This document shows positions 16,294 through 25,045 of a DNA stretch of 64,000 bases, piece after piece (position 1 is the first letter of the stretch; every line of letters starts with the position of its first letter). The stretch is from Agrobacterium tumefaciens. GTDB lineage: Bacteria > Pseudomonadota > Alphaproteobacteria > Rhizobiales > Rhizobiaceae. The translations under genes and the position numbers were made by a program. The DNA is taken from contig CP048471.1 of NCBI GenBank assembly GCA_025559845.1, forward strand, positions 337,477-401,476, given 5' to 3'. The notes beneath the pieces were generated by a model. It was not told where the DNA came from and ran no database searches. It was given only the letters and a program-made list of their open reading frames with translations.

Positions 16294-17488
16294 TGAGCGC
16301 CTCCTTGACCGGATCTGGATATAGGGAAGAGAAATCGAGATCGCGACGTACGAAGATCATGATCTGCGTACCCTGATCGATATGGATTGTCGGGGGGATG
16401 TCGATCGACTCTTCGAGGGCCGTGTTGGCCATGTCAGAAATGGTCTGCGAGATCGTCTGCTGCGCCTGCGTCTGTGTGTTAGAACTTGTCGACAAACCGG
16501 CAGAACTTGTACCATCGGAGTTCAGGCTGGCGATGAAGGATGAAACGCCGCCGACGATGCTCAGGATTGCCGCGGCGCCGAAGCGTTCAAGGTAATGCTT
16601 GTCGACAAAACCCGCGACACCAGAGCGGCCGAGATTGTCGGTCCCGTAAGATCCAAGCGAAACGGACGTTCCGTCGGAGCGCAGGGCGCGTGTCCACACA
16701 ATCAGGACGCGGGTTTGTCCGCGAGCAATACCGCTGCGATACTCGCCAACCAGCATCGTACCCTTGGGGAGCAGGATGCGGCGACCATCGAACGAATAGA
16801 CGTCGGTCGATGTTACGGCACGGACCATGCCGGGGAGTTCTGACTGAACTGCCGTCTCGAGGACGCCACGGATCAATGTGCCCTGGGCGATGAGGGCGTC
16901 GATCCGCTCATTGCGGGTCGCCCTGACGGTTTCGACATCTTGTGCGGCAACCGAGCTGACGAACTTTCGGTTCGGGTCTTCATCCGTTGCGGCCGCTGCG
17001 GATGCAGACGACGACGTGTCAACCGATCCGCCAAGGCCAGCCATGCTGTTCGCGCCCTGATCCACGACGATCATGTTGGATTGCAGCCTCGCGAGGCGCA
17101 GTTCCTCCTCACGCTTCAGGCGGGCGGCTTCTTCGGCCGCTCGACGCGCTGCCTCTTCATCGAACGGCGGCGGTGGCTGGACGATGACTAGTGGTGGCTG
17201 GACTTGAACAGGCGGGGGCGGGGGAATGACAAGGCGGTTATCGACCGGCTCCGGTACCTCATCCGGATCGAGATGCAGGTTGACCGAATTGCTGGCGGTC
17301 TTGAACTCCTCGCGCTCTGCCTGCTGCTGCTCACCGCTCGGTTTGACGAATGAGATATAGCCGGAGTAGCCAAGCACGCCGAGTGCGGCCGTTGCGAGAA
17401 GCAACGGTATGAGCTTGCCGCTCCTCCGCTCCGAGGGGTGTGCGACGGTCTCAGTGATCTTCGACTCTTCCTCGAAGTCAACGATCAT
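16271..17488 (-). CDS. virB10: VirB10 channel scaffold protein
   Basis: A 405-residue protein anchored in the inner membrane (PLLLATAALGVLGYSGYISF, about residues 22-42). A periplasmic proline-rich stretch (PPPPPVQVQPP) and a charged coiled coil follow, then the conserved C-terminal beta-barrel domain (LIRGVLETAVQSELPGMVRAV, later RILLPKGTMLVGEYRSG and LDRFG-like YLERFGAAAIL). VirB10 spans both membranes and senses ATP use by VirB11 and VirD4. The open frame extends to 17578, but the ATG at 17488 fits the family start; it overlaps virB9 by 11 bases. Confidence 0.93.
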   Translation of the reverse strand: MIVDFEEESKITETVAHPSERRSGKLIPLLLATAALGVLGYSGYISFVKPSGEQQQAEREEFKTASNSVNLHLDPDEVPEPVDNRLVIPPPPPVQVQPPLVIVQPPPPFDEEAARRAAEEAARLKREEELRLARLQSNMIVVDQGANSMAGLGGSVDTSSSASAAAATDEDPNRKFVSSVAAQDVETVRATRNERIDALIAQGTLIRGVLETAVQSELPGMVRAVTSTDVYSFDGRRILLPKGTMLVGEYRSGIARGQTRVLIVWTRALRSDGTSVSLGSYGTDNLGRSGVAGFVDKHYLERFGAAAILSIVGGVSSFIASLNSDGTSSAGLSTSSNTQTQAQQTISQTISDMANTALEESIDIPPTIHIDQGTQIMIFVRRDLDFSSLYPDPVKEALNELRLQR

Positions 17489-18284
17489 AGCGATCACCCG
17501 ACGGCTGCGAAGACTGAGTTGCACGAGACTGAGAAGTACGGTTGCGAAGGTCGAAGACGCAGGTGACCGTAGCACCATTACGAAGCGTCCATTGGCGGGA
17601 TACCCTGTCGACCACGATATAGTCGCCTTCGCGGCGGAAGTTTACGAGCGATTCAGAGCCATCCGATTTGACGGTGAAAAACGCAGGAACCTCACCGGAG
17701 AACTGGAAGAACGTTTTTTTGCCATCGTCGAATACGGACGTCGGACGGTTGTCGACTGCGCCCTTGTAGCCAAAATCGTAATTGAGCCTTCCAGGATTGG
17801 CCAAAGCGGCCTGCACATTGGGCATGGCGGCTTTTTGTTTGGCGAGCGCCAGCAGATTTCCGTCATGGACATCATCGGGATAGGTGAAGCGCAGCTTGAT
17901 GACGGCCTGTTTGGTACTGCTAGGCTTCGCCCCCTTCAGCATGAAATTGTAAACACGCTTCGAGGTCACCACGTTCATATTGGTTTCTGCGTCCGGCTGG
18001 AGCGGCTTGATGAACAGGAACCGCTTGGACTGATCTGGAACAGCCTGCCAGGCAACGCTGTCCCCGATTGCAACGGTTGCGATCTTCTCATCGTCGTTGA
18101 AGACGATCATCGTTGAGACACCCATCATGCCCGCCAAAAAGACGATGTTGTCACGCTGGAAGGGCACGGTGCGGATGCGCTCATCGGCCGGGACAGCACG
18201 TGGCGTGCTTTCGGCTAATGCTGAGGATGCGGACGCTATGAATATAGCGCTGGCAGACATCAGAGTCCGGCAAGGGAGGTTCAT
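17478..18284 (-). CDS. virB9: VirB9 outer-membrane core-complex protein
   Basis: A 268-residue periplasmic protein with signal peptide (LMSASAIFIASASSALA). An N-terminal VirB9 domain (RIRTVPFQRDNIVFLAGMMGVSTMIVF, FLFIKPLQPDAETNMNVVT) is joined to a C-terminal domain that binds VirB7 and VirB10 (LNYDFGYKG, PTSVFDDGKKTFFQF, REGDYIVVDRVSRQWTLRNG). It forms the outer-membrane ring of the channel. It overlaps virB8 by four bases and virB10 by 11, so it is tightly coupled. Confidence 0.94.
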   Translation of the reverse strand: MNLPCRTLMSASAIFIASASSALAESTPRAVPADERIRTVPFQRDNIVFLAGMMGVSTMIVFNDDEKIATVAIGDSVAWQAVPDQSKRFLFIKPLQPDAETNMNVVTSKRVYNFMLKGAKPSSTKQAVIKLRFTYPDDVHDGNLLALAKQKAAMPNVQAALANPGRLNYDFGYKGAVDNRPTSVFDDGKKTFFQFSGEVPAFFTVKSDGSESLVNFRREGDYIVVDRVSRQWTLRNGATVTCVFDLRNRTSQSRATQSSQPSGDRYDR

Positions 18285-19006
18285 TTGCCATCCTCCGTTG
18301 TCACGGTTTCCTGATCGCGGCGGTATTCGGTCACCTGGAAACCGAGCGGATTGTCAAAGCGCCAGTCGTTGCGCATCGGTTCGGCGGTGTAACGGAAGCG
18401 GACGTTTGCGACCCAATGTTCAGTGACTTTTGGACCGGTGCGGCCGGTGCGCGTTGTCGAGAACCGAACCGCAGCTGTCTTGTCATTGAGAAAAATAACG
18501 CTTTTGACCGAAACCGATATCACGGTATCAGAGCCGTGGAGCTTGACGGGGTTTTGAGAGTTTGATCCGGAGTATGTGCCGGCGAGATCGTCAGCCGCCT
18601 TGCCCGTGGAGTAGAGCGAGGCAAGATCGTAATTGTCTCGAAGGCTTTTTGGGTCGTAGGTCTCGCGAGCCCGGATAAATCGCACAATATTGGCGCGGGT
18701 GACGGCCTCGTTCTGGGTCAAGTCACCTGCTTCGGACAATGGGCGACTTGCTTCAACATAGCCTGTCGTCTTGTCGACCTCCAACACGACCACCTCGAAG
18801 GTCTTGATCGGGAGAAGTGCCCAGAGAAGGCCTATCGCTGCCAGGAGCGCAAAGGCCAGGATGATGGCGAACATTCTCCAAGCGTCACGGGAGACAGCGG
18901 TCCAGCGATAAACGGAACGTTCCCAGCGCTCGCCATCACCATAATAGCTAGGATCGATGTTGGGGGGTGGAGCGGTGCTGACTTCAGCGCTTTTACAATC
19001 TGTCAA
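18281..19006 (-). CDS. virB8: VirB8 bitopic inner-membrane assembly protein
   Basis: A 241-residue protein with a short cytoplasmic tail, one membrane helix (FAIILAFALLAAIGLLWAL) and a periplasmic NTF2-like domain with the family blocks VVLEVDKTTGYVEA, VRFIRARETYD and NVRFRYTAEPMRNDWRFDNPLGFQVTEYRRD. It nucleates the inner-membrane complex. The apparent start at 19006 is TTG, with GGGG at moderate distance; no better ATG exists in frame before the membrane helix. Confidence 0.93.
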   Translation of the reverse strand: MTDCKSAEVSTAPPPNIDPSYYGDGERWERSVYRWTAVSRDAWRMFAIILAFALLAAIGLLWALLPIKTFEVVVLEVDKTTGYVEASRPLSEAGDLTQNEAVTRANIVRFIRARETYDPKSLRDNYDLASLYSTGKAADDLAGTYSGSNSQNPVKLHGSDTVISVSVKSVIFLNDKTAAVRFSTTRTGRTGPKVTEHWVANVRFRYTAEPMRNDWRFDNPLGFQVTEYRRDQETVTTEDGK

Positions 19007-19023
19007 AGAAGTAGCCCCTTGCG

Positions 19024-20058
19024 TTATTTACGGCTGTTGACGGAGGCGGCTCGCACTTGCGCTGCTGCCGCATCCCCGTCACCGATTGAGCCATGCTGGC
19101 GGTTGAGGGTGCTCCCAACTTTGCCGCCGATAAATCTGCTCACGTCCAACAAGGCGCCGGGCCCATTGGTGGCCAAGTACTTTCCGCTCGCCCAGACGTT
19201 TCGTCCGGTTGCGTCAACGCGTGCCGCGCCGCCAGCGATCCCTGCAGCGAGGCTGACAAGCTCTTTCAGGAGATACGTTGTCGCAGCGCACATGAAGCAG
19301 AAGGCGCCAAGCGTGGAGAAAACAGCGTCACCTTTCTGCATGTCGTTGATCGTGCTGCGCAGGATCGTCGTCATCAGCCCGAGCGTTGTGTAAACGAGAA
19401 CGGGAAGAATGGCGTAAGCAGCGAGCGTCCTGATCCAGCCATCAACGACGGAAGAGGTTAGCCGGAACAGTGCGGCACACAGCACGATTGGGCCAATCGC
19501 CAAGAGGATGAACATTGTCATCTTGCCCACGATCAGGATGACTGCACCCATCGCGCAGACAACAATGGCGAAGGCCAAAACAAAGAGTGCTGCGAAAAAG
19601 AATTGGGGTGCTGTCACACCGCCTTTCGCGGCGATTGTTTTTGCGCCTGTAATCGCGGCGGTCCAGATGTCCTTCAGACCGGATCCCATCGACGCATTAT
19701 CCGTCCCGCAGTTTTCTCCGCCTGCTGCCTCACAGAAGATAGAGGCGACCCCGACGGGACCATCGAGCAGAGGTTTTGCGATCAATGGCGAATAGGCAGC
19801 CCACGAGATGATGAAGGTGTAGCAGATGAAGGCACGGCCGAAGCGCCAGACAAACTCGCCTGCCGTCATTGGAGCACGCCCGAACAGCATCTCGTAGCCC
19901 CACCAAATGACATAGATCGTCAGCGCGGCGATAAAGAGTGGGCCGAGGTGGTTTGCGAGCCGGTCGTAGATCGATTGCACCGTCGTAATGCCGAGTGCAT
20001 CGATCTTGCTCAGCATATCAATAATGAATTGGCCGGAGGCGTTCAGGAACTCGTCCAT
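19024..20058 (-). CDS. virB6: VirB6 polytopic inner-membrane channel protein
   Basis: A 344-residue protein with at least five hydrophobic segments (for instance FIAALTIYVIWWGYEMLFG, FFFAALFVLAFAIVVCAMGAVILIVGKMTMFILLAIGPIVLCAALF and the following AAYAILPVLVYTTLGLMT). This is the VirB6/TrbL pattern, including the central conserved Trp in VDGWIRTL. It contacts DNA during transfer in the VirB system. The gap to virB8 is 17 bases and to the small lipoprotein gene 8 bases. Confidence 0.92.
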   Translation of the reverse strand: MDEFLNASGQFIIDMLSKIDALGITTVQSIYDRLANHLGPLFIAALTIYVIWWGYEMLFGRAPMTAGEFVWRFGRAFICYTFIISWAAYSPLIAKPLLDGPVGVASIFCEAAGGENCGTDNASMGSGLKDIWTAAITGAKTIAAKGGVTAPQFFFAALFVLAFAIVVCAMGAVILIVGKMTMFILLAIGPIVLCAALFRLTSSVVDGWIRTLAAYAILPVLVYTTLGLMTTILRSTINDMQKGDAVFSTLGAFCFMCAATTYLLKELVSLAAGIAGGAARVDATGRNVWASGKYLATNGPGALLDVSRFIGGKVGSTLNRQHGSIGDGDAAAAQVRAASVNSRK

Positions 20059-20066
20059 TGTGACCT

Positions 20067-20357
20067 TCAGAAACCAATGCCGCTGACAATGTCACTCTGC
20101 CGAACCATGGGTCCGCAGCCGTCGTCTCCAGCGAAGGCAACGGAAGCATAACTGAGTGCTTCGAACAGAGATGAGTGCGTCCCCTCGCCGTTAAAACAGG
20201 GGGACTTCAGCTCCTTGTGACTGGCGCAGGCCGAAAGGGATACGATTGCGGCCGCAATTGTGATGACCGAAATTGTTCTGCCGAGGCCGTTCGCCGGGTG
20301 GGTATCGTGGCGGGTGGTTTTGTTGGGTATGGGCTTATGCACGCTAACCGTCCTCAA
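20067..20357 (-). CDS. Small lipoprotein in the VirB7 position
   Basis: A 96-residue protein with a membrane segment ending in a lipobox (VITIAAAIVSLSAC), so it is a predicted outer-membrane lipoprotein lipidated at Cys 44. The mature part starts ASHKELKSPC. VirB7 lipoproteins stabilise VirB9. This one lies between virB5 and virB6 with a four-base overlap to virB5, as in other alphaproteobacterial conjugation systems, but the mature chain is longer than classical VirB7 (about 40 residues). An entry-exclusion role is an alternative. Confidence 0.7.
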   Translation of the reverse strand: MRTVSVHKPIPNKTTRHDTHPANGLGRTISVITIAAAIVSLSACASHKELKSPCFNGEGTHSSLFEALSYASVAFAGDDGCGPMVRQSDIVSGIGF

Positions 20358-21049
20358 TTCATGAACTCGGCCAAGGCTGCTTCCGCAGCCAGTTGTCGCA
20401 TTTGGTCCGTATTCATGGCCGCATTGCCGGCGTTGACGGCGCCAACAAGCTCGTTGACGGTCTGGGCCGTCTGGGTCTGAACCTGCGAGTTCTGATCGAT
20501 CGAGCCCTTGATGTCTGGTGCCGTGCCGATCCGTGTTTGTACGCCCTGAAAGGCTGTGCTGCGCTGCTGGACGGCGGCCTGCGTTCCTGAAACGGTCGCT
20601 GTCAGCGCCGTCGCAGTGTTGACGAGCTGCTGGTATGACTTGTCCGCACGCGTGTAATTCGAGCTTGATGTTGCGCCGGAGATCGTCTTGACGAGATTGA
20701 GTGTATTGAGGATTTTTGCCGCGTCAGCGCCAAAAGACCCGAGCTGGCCCCAGGCCATCTGCCCGCTGAGAAGACTGGAAAAATCAGGGGCTTTGCCGAG
20801 AGAAAAGCCCGAGCCGAGTGCGGTGCTGGCGATTTCGTTTGTGGATCGGTTACCGGTTACCGCTGCGAGCGTCTTGTTGACGGTCTGGAGAATATCGCTG
20901 TTTGATGACATGATCTCGGCCGTATGTTTGGCGGTCTGTTTCGCCTGCTCCAGCGTTGCCTCATCGATGACGGGAACCTGGGCGAAGGCTGTAGGGCTTG
21001 TGCCGGAAAGAAAAGCCGCCGCAATGAAGAGTCTCCTTATTCTGCGCAT
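20354..21049 (-). CDS. virB5: VirB5-type minor pilus protein (first of two by distance from virB6)
   Basis: A 231-residue exported protein: signal peptide (RLFIAAAFLSGTSPTAFAQ), then helical VirB5/TrbJ-like sequence with VPVIDEATLEQAKQTAKHTAEIM and a long helix ending NTDQMRQLAAEAALAEFMN. VirB5 caps the pilus tip and acts as an adhesin. AAAGGAATATC precedes ATG. A second protein with a similar C-terminus (ESALSNFMN) is encoded immediately upstream, so the system has tandem pilus-tip candidates. Confidence 0.85.
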   Translation of the reverse strand: MRRIRRLFIAAAFLSGTSPTAFAQVPVIDEATLEQAKQTAKHTAEIMSSNSDILQTVNKTLAAVTGNRSTNEIASTALGSGFSLGKAPDFSSLLSGQMAWGQLGSFGADAAKILNTLNLVKTISGATSSSNYTRADKSYQQLVNTATALTATVSGTQAAVQQRSTAFQGVQTRIGTAPDIKGSIDQNSQVQTQTAQTVNELVGAVNAGNAAMNTDQMRQLAAEAALAEFMN

Positions 21050-21065
21050 GATATTCCTTTCCGGG

Positions 21066-21680
21066 TTACGGTTTGCCGTTCATGAAGTTGGAGAGCGCGC
21101 TTTCGTCGGCAGCCTGATCGAGCTGCTTTTGATTGCGCATGGCGTTGCGTGTCGTCATGGCCTGGACCGCCTGGTTCCAGACCTGCGCCGTCGATAGCCT
21201 CGTCATCGTGTTTTGATCGAATGCGCCCTGTTGGGTTTGTGCAGAGCCAATCGTGGCCGACTGGCTGTTGATCGTTGTCGTGTTCGACTGAATGGCTGCT
21301 GCGACAGCCGCGAGCGAGTTGACCACCTGACCGACGTTCTTGGTCCGCATCGCCTGGATGCCGGTGGCAACTGCTATCAGGATCTGGAAGTCGTTCCCGC
21401 CGATACTGGTGCCAGTCAGCGCGCCGCCAAGAACACTCTGCCCACTGACACCGCCCATCCCAGCAAGATCGTTTTGGTTTGTGACGGACGCGTGCATGCC
21501 CTGGGTCGGTGCAACGGATGCCTGCTTGTACATTCGGGCGCGTTTCATGCAGATCTTTGTTCGATAGTTCGTATCAGTACGTTGCGCGTCATTGGTCGGC
21601 ACTTGCGCATAAGACGACGGTATAGCTTGGGTGCTTATGATGACGATGCTCAGGAGAGAGGGAACGAACCGTTTCAGCAT
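21066..21680 (-). CDS. Second VirB5-like exported pilus protein
   Basis: A 204-residue exported protein with signal peptide (FVPSLLSIVIISTQAIPSSYAQ). It is Gln/Asn/Thr-rich and helical, ending RNQKQLDQAADESALSNFMNGKP, which mirrors the end of the neighbouring VirB5. The ATG at 21680 has GGAGGAAGAGCC before it and overlaps virB4 by seven bases; the frame is open further upstream but that part lies inside virB4. It may be a duplicated, diverged VirB5 or a VirB5 partner; the similarity is limited to ends and composition. Confidence 0.7.
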   Translation of the reverse strand: MLKRFVPSLLSIVIISTQAIPSSYAQVPTNDAQRTDTNYRTKICMKRARMYKQASVAPTQGMHASVTNQNDLAGMGGVSGQSVLGGALTGTSIGGNDFQILIAVATGIQAMRTKNVGQVVNSLAAVAAAIQSNTTTINSQSATIGSAQTQQGAFDQNTMTRLSTAQVWNQAVQAMTTRNAMRNQKQLDQAADESALSNFMNGKP

Positions 21681-24100
21681 GGCTCTTCCTCCGATTTCCA
21701 GCCGCAGAAGTGGGGAAGCCACTGTTCCGCCCCGTCTCCGTGGATCGCCCGTAGCCGTTCGCACTCCTCGACAGTTTCCGCGCGACCGGAAAGAACCTTG
21801 ATCAGGTCCGGCATGGCGGAGAGATCGAGCTTGGCAACGACGCTGTCGTGATCGTGCTTGACGAGAAATTGGCGGGAGGTGGCAGAGGTCGATTTGATCC
21901 AGTCGAACTCGGTTTCCGAAAGGCCAAACCGCTCGATGTAACTTTCGCGGTCAGCCTTGGGATTGGGGAAGAAGATGTTCGTCGGACTTTGTTCAAGCAG
22001 GGTGTGTGAGATCTTCGCAGTCACAACATCGCGTGGCGACTGCGTTCCAAGCCCGATGATCCCGTTCTTTTTGCGAATGGTTTTCAGCTGATCATTGAGA
22101 AAGGCGCCAGCCTTGTCGTCACCGAGCACCTTCCAGCCTTCGTCGATGAACATCATCATAGGTCGCAGGCCATCAAGCATGCCCCCAATGCGGAAGAAAA
22201 TGTAGGCGAGAGCGGCGGTTCTGACGTCAGGATCGTCGAGGATTGCCGTCAGATCGAAGCCGAATATGCCGATCTCTCCGTCCCATCGGTCGGTCGGGTT
22301 GTCGAAAAGCCAGCCATGCGCCTCGCACCATACCTCGAAGCGGCTGGCGAGATCGTCGCGCCCCGCGACTTCTGTACCGCGAAGGAGCTGGATAACGTCA
22401 CGGAAGCGGCGCTCCGAAAGCGGAACAGCAAAAATGCGGTCGACAGCACTTGCCAAGATTTTTTCCTGTTCAGCGCCGAGCTTGTCACCGGCGACGCGAG
22501 GCCGCACAAGGAATGAGAGAAGATCGAAAAGGAATGCGCGCGCTTCGGGACTGTTCTCAAGCTGCAATGGATTGAAGCCAGTTGGCACACCTGGGCGCAG
22601 AACCTCATATTGGCCACCGCAAGCCCGGACAAAAATCTCCGCGCCGCGATCCTTGTCGAAGATTGCAATACGAGGTTGCGGCCGGGTTCGCATCGCCTGA
22701 GCGAACAGGAAAAGGAGCGCCGACGTTTTTCCCGAACCGGTTGGGCCGGTCACTATGAAATTGCCGACTTCGCCTTTATGAAAGTTGAAATAATAAGGGG
22801 TCAGAGAGGTGGTCTGCAGCAGCGAGACCGCCGAACCCCATCTGTTTCCGGTTGGCTTGCCAAGTGCAAAATTGTGGAACGACGTCATGCCACAGAAATT
22901 ACGCGAGGAAATAAGGGCTTTACGGGCGATGTAGGCAAAGTTGCCTGGCATCTGAGCCCAGAAAACCGGTTCGGCATTGAGATCCTCGCGAACCACAACG
23001 AGGCCGCTTTCCTGCAGTTCTTTCGTTACTGCCTGCGTGCAAGCTTCCGCTTCCTTGATTGTGTCGCCAAGCGCCAGCACACTCAGATGATGATAGCCCA
23101 TCACGGCGCGGCCATTCACCAACTCGTCCTTGGCAATATTGATTGCCTCTTCAAGACTGGTGCCGCGCTCGTCCGAAACGCGGATCTGACGTTCAATGCG
23201 ATCCATCTCGCTGAGGATTGGCGCACGATCCTGAAGTGCAAAGCTTTGGCTGAGGATGAATTCGCCCTGAATTTTGAGGAGGCCGTCGAGCATGCCGGAC
23301 GCGGTGTAGGGCGTGTATTCGCGGATCGACAGCATGGCGCCGAAGCGCGTATCGGCCTCCGCAACACCACGCAGCTCTAGCATCCGGCGGCCGAACGTGA
23401 TGCGCTTCGTCGGAATATATTGATCGAGCGGCTGGCGCGGCAAAAGCATGTTGACGGGTGTCGCCCCGCTGGCGAGCTGTGCCAGAAATTCGATCGGCTC
23501 GGAATAGATTGAACCGCTGCGTACTACGGCTTGCAAAACACGCGCTCCGTAGCGAGCAAGGCCTTTGACGATGTTCGCAATGTGATCGCGAAGCTCCTGA
23601 CGGGCTTCTAATTCAATCGCTTTTTCCGAAATGCCGCCTACCTTGCGAAACCTCGAGACCATTGTGTCGGCGAGCCCGACCTTTCCCTGATATCCACGCC
23701 GGATCACCGTGAGATAGAGCTCATTGCTGTACATGCGCGTCTTCCCGAGGCTTTCCATGTAGCGCTGATCGAGACGACGGCAGAAGTCGATCGAGATGTC
23801 TCCCTCGATCTTTGGCGGTATGCGACGACGAACAATATGGCTGTAGACAGCAAAGCGGCTGTCAGCCAGTGAGCGGAGCAGCGTGTTACGGCTTGCCGCC
23901 TCCATGTCGATATCTTCCTGATCGGCCGTCTGATGGCAAAAGCCATCAAGCTTGATCACGGAAAGGAATGTGCTGTCTTTCGTTCGAAGCGTCTGCTCAT
24001 CGACGTGACGGGTGTAAGGAATATGATGCGAGACTGACCGTTCGCGGCCGATCTCTGTTCCAAAACGCATATCCTGACGAACGGCACGCTGCATCTTCAT
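21674..24100 (-). CDS. virB4: VirB4 ATPase
   Basis: An 808-residue T4SS ATPase with Walker A GPTGSGKT at 452-459, Walker B MMMFIDEGWKVL and the motif IIGLGTQSPRDV. The N-terminal VirB4 (CagE/TrbE) domain begins IPYTRHVDEQTLRTKDSTFLSVIKLDGF. It drives pilin extraction and channel assembly at the inner membrane. AAGGAC directly before the first ATG sets the start; virB3 ends four bases upstream. Confidence 0.95.
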   Translation of the reverse strand: MKMQRAVRQDMRFGTEIGRERSVSHHIPYTRHVDEQTLRTKDSTFLSVIKLDGFCHQTADQEDIDMEAASRNTLLRSLADSRFAVYSHIVRRRIPPKIEGDISIDFCRRLDQRYMESLGKTRMYSNELYLTVIRRGYQGKVGLADTMVSRFRKVGGISEKAIELEARQELRDHIANIVKGLARYGARVLQAVVRSGSIYSEPIEFLAQLASGATPVNMLLPRQPLDQYIPTKRITFGRRMLELRGVAEADTRFGAMLSIREYTPYTASGMLDGLLKIQGEFILSQSFALQDRAPILSEMDRIERQIRVSDERGTSLEEAINIAKDELVNGRAVMGYHHLSVLALGDTIKEAEACTQAVTKELQESGLVVVREDLNAEPVFWAQMPGNFAYIARKALISSRNFCGMTSFHNFALGKPTGNRWGSAVSLLQTTSLTPYYFNFHKGEVGNFIVTGPTGSGKTSALLFLFAQAMRTRPQPRIAIFDKDRGAEIFVRACGGQYEVLRPGVPTGFNPLQLENSPEARAFLFDLLSFLVRPRVAGDKLGAEQEKILASAVDRIFAVPLSERRFRDVIQLLRGTEVAGRDDLASRFEVWCEAHGWLFDNPTDRWDGEIGIFGFDLTAILDDPDVRTAALAYIFFRIGGMLDGLRPMMMFIDEGWKVLGDDKAGAFLNDQLKTIRKKNGIIGLGTQSPRDVVTAKISHTLLEQSPTNIFFPNPKADRESYIERFGLSETEFDWIKSTSATSRQFLVKHDHDSVVAKLDLSAMPDLIKVLSGRAETVEECERLRAIHGDGAEQWLPHFCGWKSEEEPC

Positions 24101-24104
24101 GTCC

Positions 24105-24398
24105 TTACGGTTGATAGGAGTTGCCGGCCCAGAAATGACGGTTCTTTGTCAGAGGGCACTTTGCGATCCTCACACGAAAGATGCTTGCAAGGTGCGGATC
24201 CCGAACCGTCATCATGAAAGCGGTGGCGTGCAGCGGGAAAAACAGCAGGAAAACAGCAAGGTTTTTCGTGTTGAGGAAAACCATGACGACGATCATCAAT
24301 TCGCCGACGAACAGCCCGATCGGAATGCCCCACATCATGCGAGGCCGGGTCAGGCCGATGACGAGTGGCGCAACCTGTGGCTTTGCCTGTTCGACCAT
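24105..24398 (-). CDS. virB3: VirB3 inner-membrane protein
   Basis: A 97-residue protein: APLVIGLTRPRMMWGIPIGLFVGELMIVVMVFL is the family N-terminus with a membrane hairpin, followed by LAVFLLFFPLHATAFMMTVRDPHLASIFRV. VirB3 works with VirB4 in pilus biogenesis. Its ATG shares one base with the virB2 stop (TGATG). A longer open frame in this register continues to 24791 but is only the shadow of virB2. Confidence 0.9.
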   Translation of the reverse strand: MVEQAKPQVAPLVIGLTRPRMMWGIPIGLFVGELMIVVMVFLNTKNLAVFLLFFPLHATAFMMTVRDPHLASIFRVRIAKCPLTKNRHFWAGNSYQP

Positions 24399-24742
24399 CA
24401 GCCATTCAGCCCCGTAGACATCGACTGAACAAGCTGTGCGCCGCCGAAGATAAAGGCGATCCCGACTATGATCGAGAAGCACCACGACCACGGAATGCGG
24501 CTGGTCAAGGCCATGTAACCGACGGCGGCACAGGCAATCGTCGCTGCTGTCGTGGCGAATGTTCCAGTCATGAAATCGAGCAATGTCTGGAAGACGTTGT
24601 TTATTGGCTGGAATACGTCGCCTGCGGCGAGGGCGAGCTGCGGATGAGTGGCGACGGCGGATACGAGAACGAGGCCGCCAATGGCAAGCGAACCGATGTG
24701 ACACGAACGCTCTGGGCATTTTGGTCTGGACACTTTGTTCAT
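24398..24742 (-). CDS. virB2: VirB2 pilin
   Basis: A 114-residue pilin precursor with a long signal region (IGSLAIGGLVLVSAVATHPQLALA). The mature part has two hydrophobic helices (FATTAATIACAAVGYMALT and WCFSIIVGIAFIFGGAQLVQSM), the VirB2 hallmark. The ATG at 24742 is preferred over one at 24766 because AAGGAGAGAGACGACCA precedes it. It makes the T-pilus shaft and channel lining. Confidence 0.92.
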   Translation of the reverse strand: MNKVSRPKCPERSCHIGSLAIGGLVLVSAVATHPQLALAAGDVFQPINNVFQTLLDFMTGTFATTAATIACAAVGYMALTSRIPWSWCFSIIVGIAFIFGGAQLVQSMSTGLNG

Positions 24743-24966
24743 TGGTCGTCTCTCTCCTTGCTGCACATAAAGAACCGAGCCGCCGAGGCAAGTGTCGTTG
24801 GCTGGGGCACGTCCGTTGCTATTGGTCTGGTTCTGAATTGCCGTTTTGCGGGACGACCTGCCGCTTTTGTCCGTAACTGCGTTTTTCCCGCCGATCGCTG
24901 CTGATTGTTCCCCGCGAAGGCGTCCATACGGATCGAGATACTCTCCACCGGCACGCGTTCGCTCAT
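24739..24966 (-). CDS. Possible small leader gene of the virB operon
   Basis: A 75-codon frame whose stop overlaps the virB2 start (ATGA), as is usual inside this operon. AGGGG lies about nine bases before the ATG. The product is basic, has no signal peptide or membrane segment, and I do not recognise it. It is the first frame behind the divergent promoter region at about 24970-25040. It could be a real first gene or only part of the leader RNA. Confidence 0.4.
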   Translation of the reverse strand: MSERVPVESISIRMDAFAGNNQQRSAGKTQLRTKAAGRPAKRQFRTRPIATDVPQPTTLASAARFFMCSKERDDQ

Positions 24967-24993
24967 TGAAAAAGGCCCCTGCCGCTCTTGTTA

Positions 24994-25018
24994 GGATCTA
25001 TATATACAACTATGATCC
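24994..25018 (+). promoter_or_regulatory. AT-rich palindromic site A between divergent T4SS and secreted-protein operons
   Basis: GGATC-N15-GATCC encloses ATATATACAACTATGA (25000-25015). Nearly the same 16-mer occurs at 32504-32519 before the VirB1-like gene, and its 12-base core recurs in reverse at 28719-28730 before a winged-helix gene. It lies between the T4SS operon (left) and the secreted-protein operon (right). This suggests a shared operator, though part of it could simply be a -10 element. Confidence 0.5.
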
Positions 25019-25045
25019 AAATGATATCAATAGGGAACCCGTCAA

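Noticed and set aside
24105..24791. Single 228-codon gene covering virB3 and beyond
   Set aside because: The upstream part is the shadow of virB2; virB3 begins at the ATG at 24398, sharing a base with the virB2 stop.
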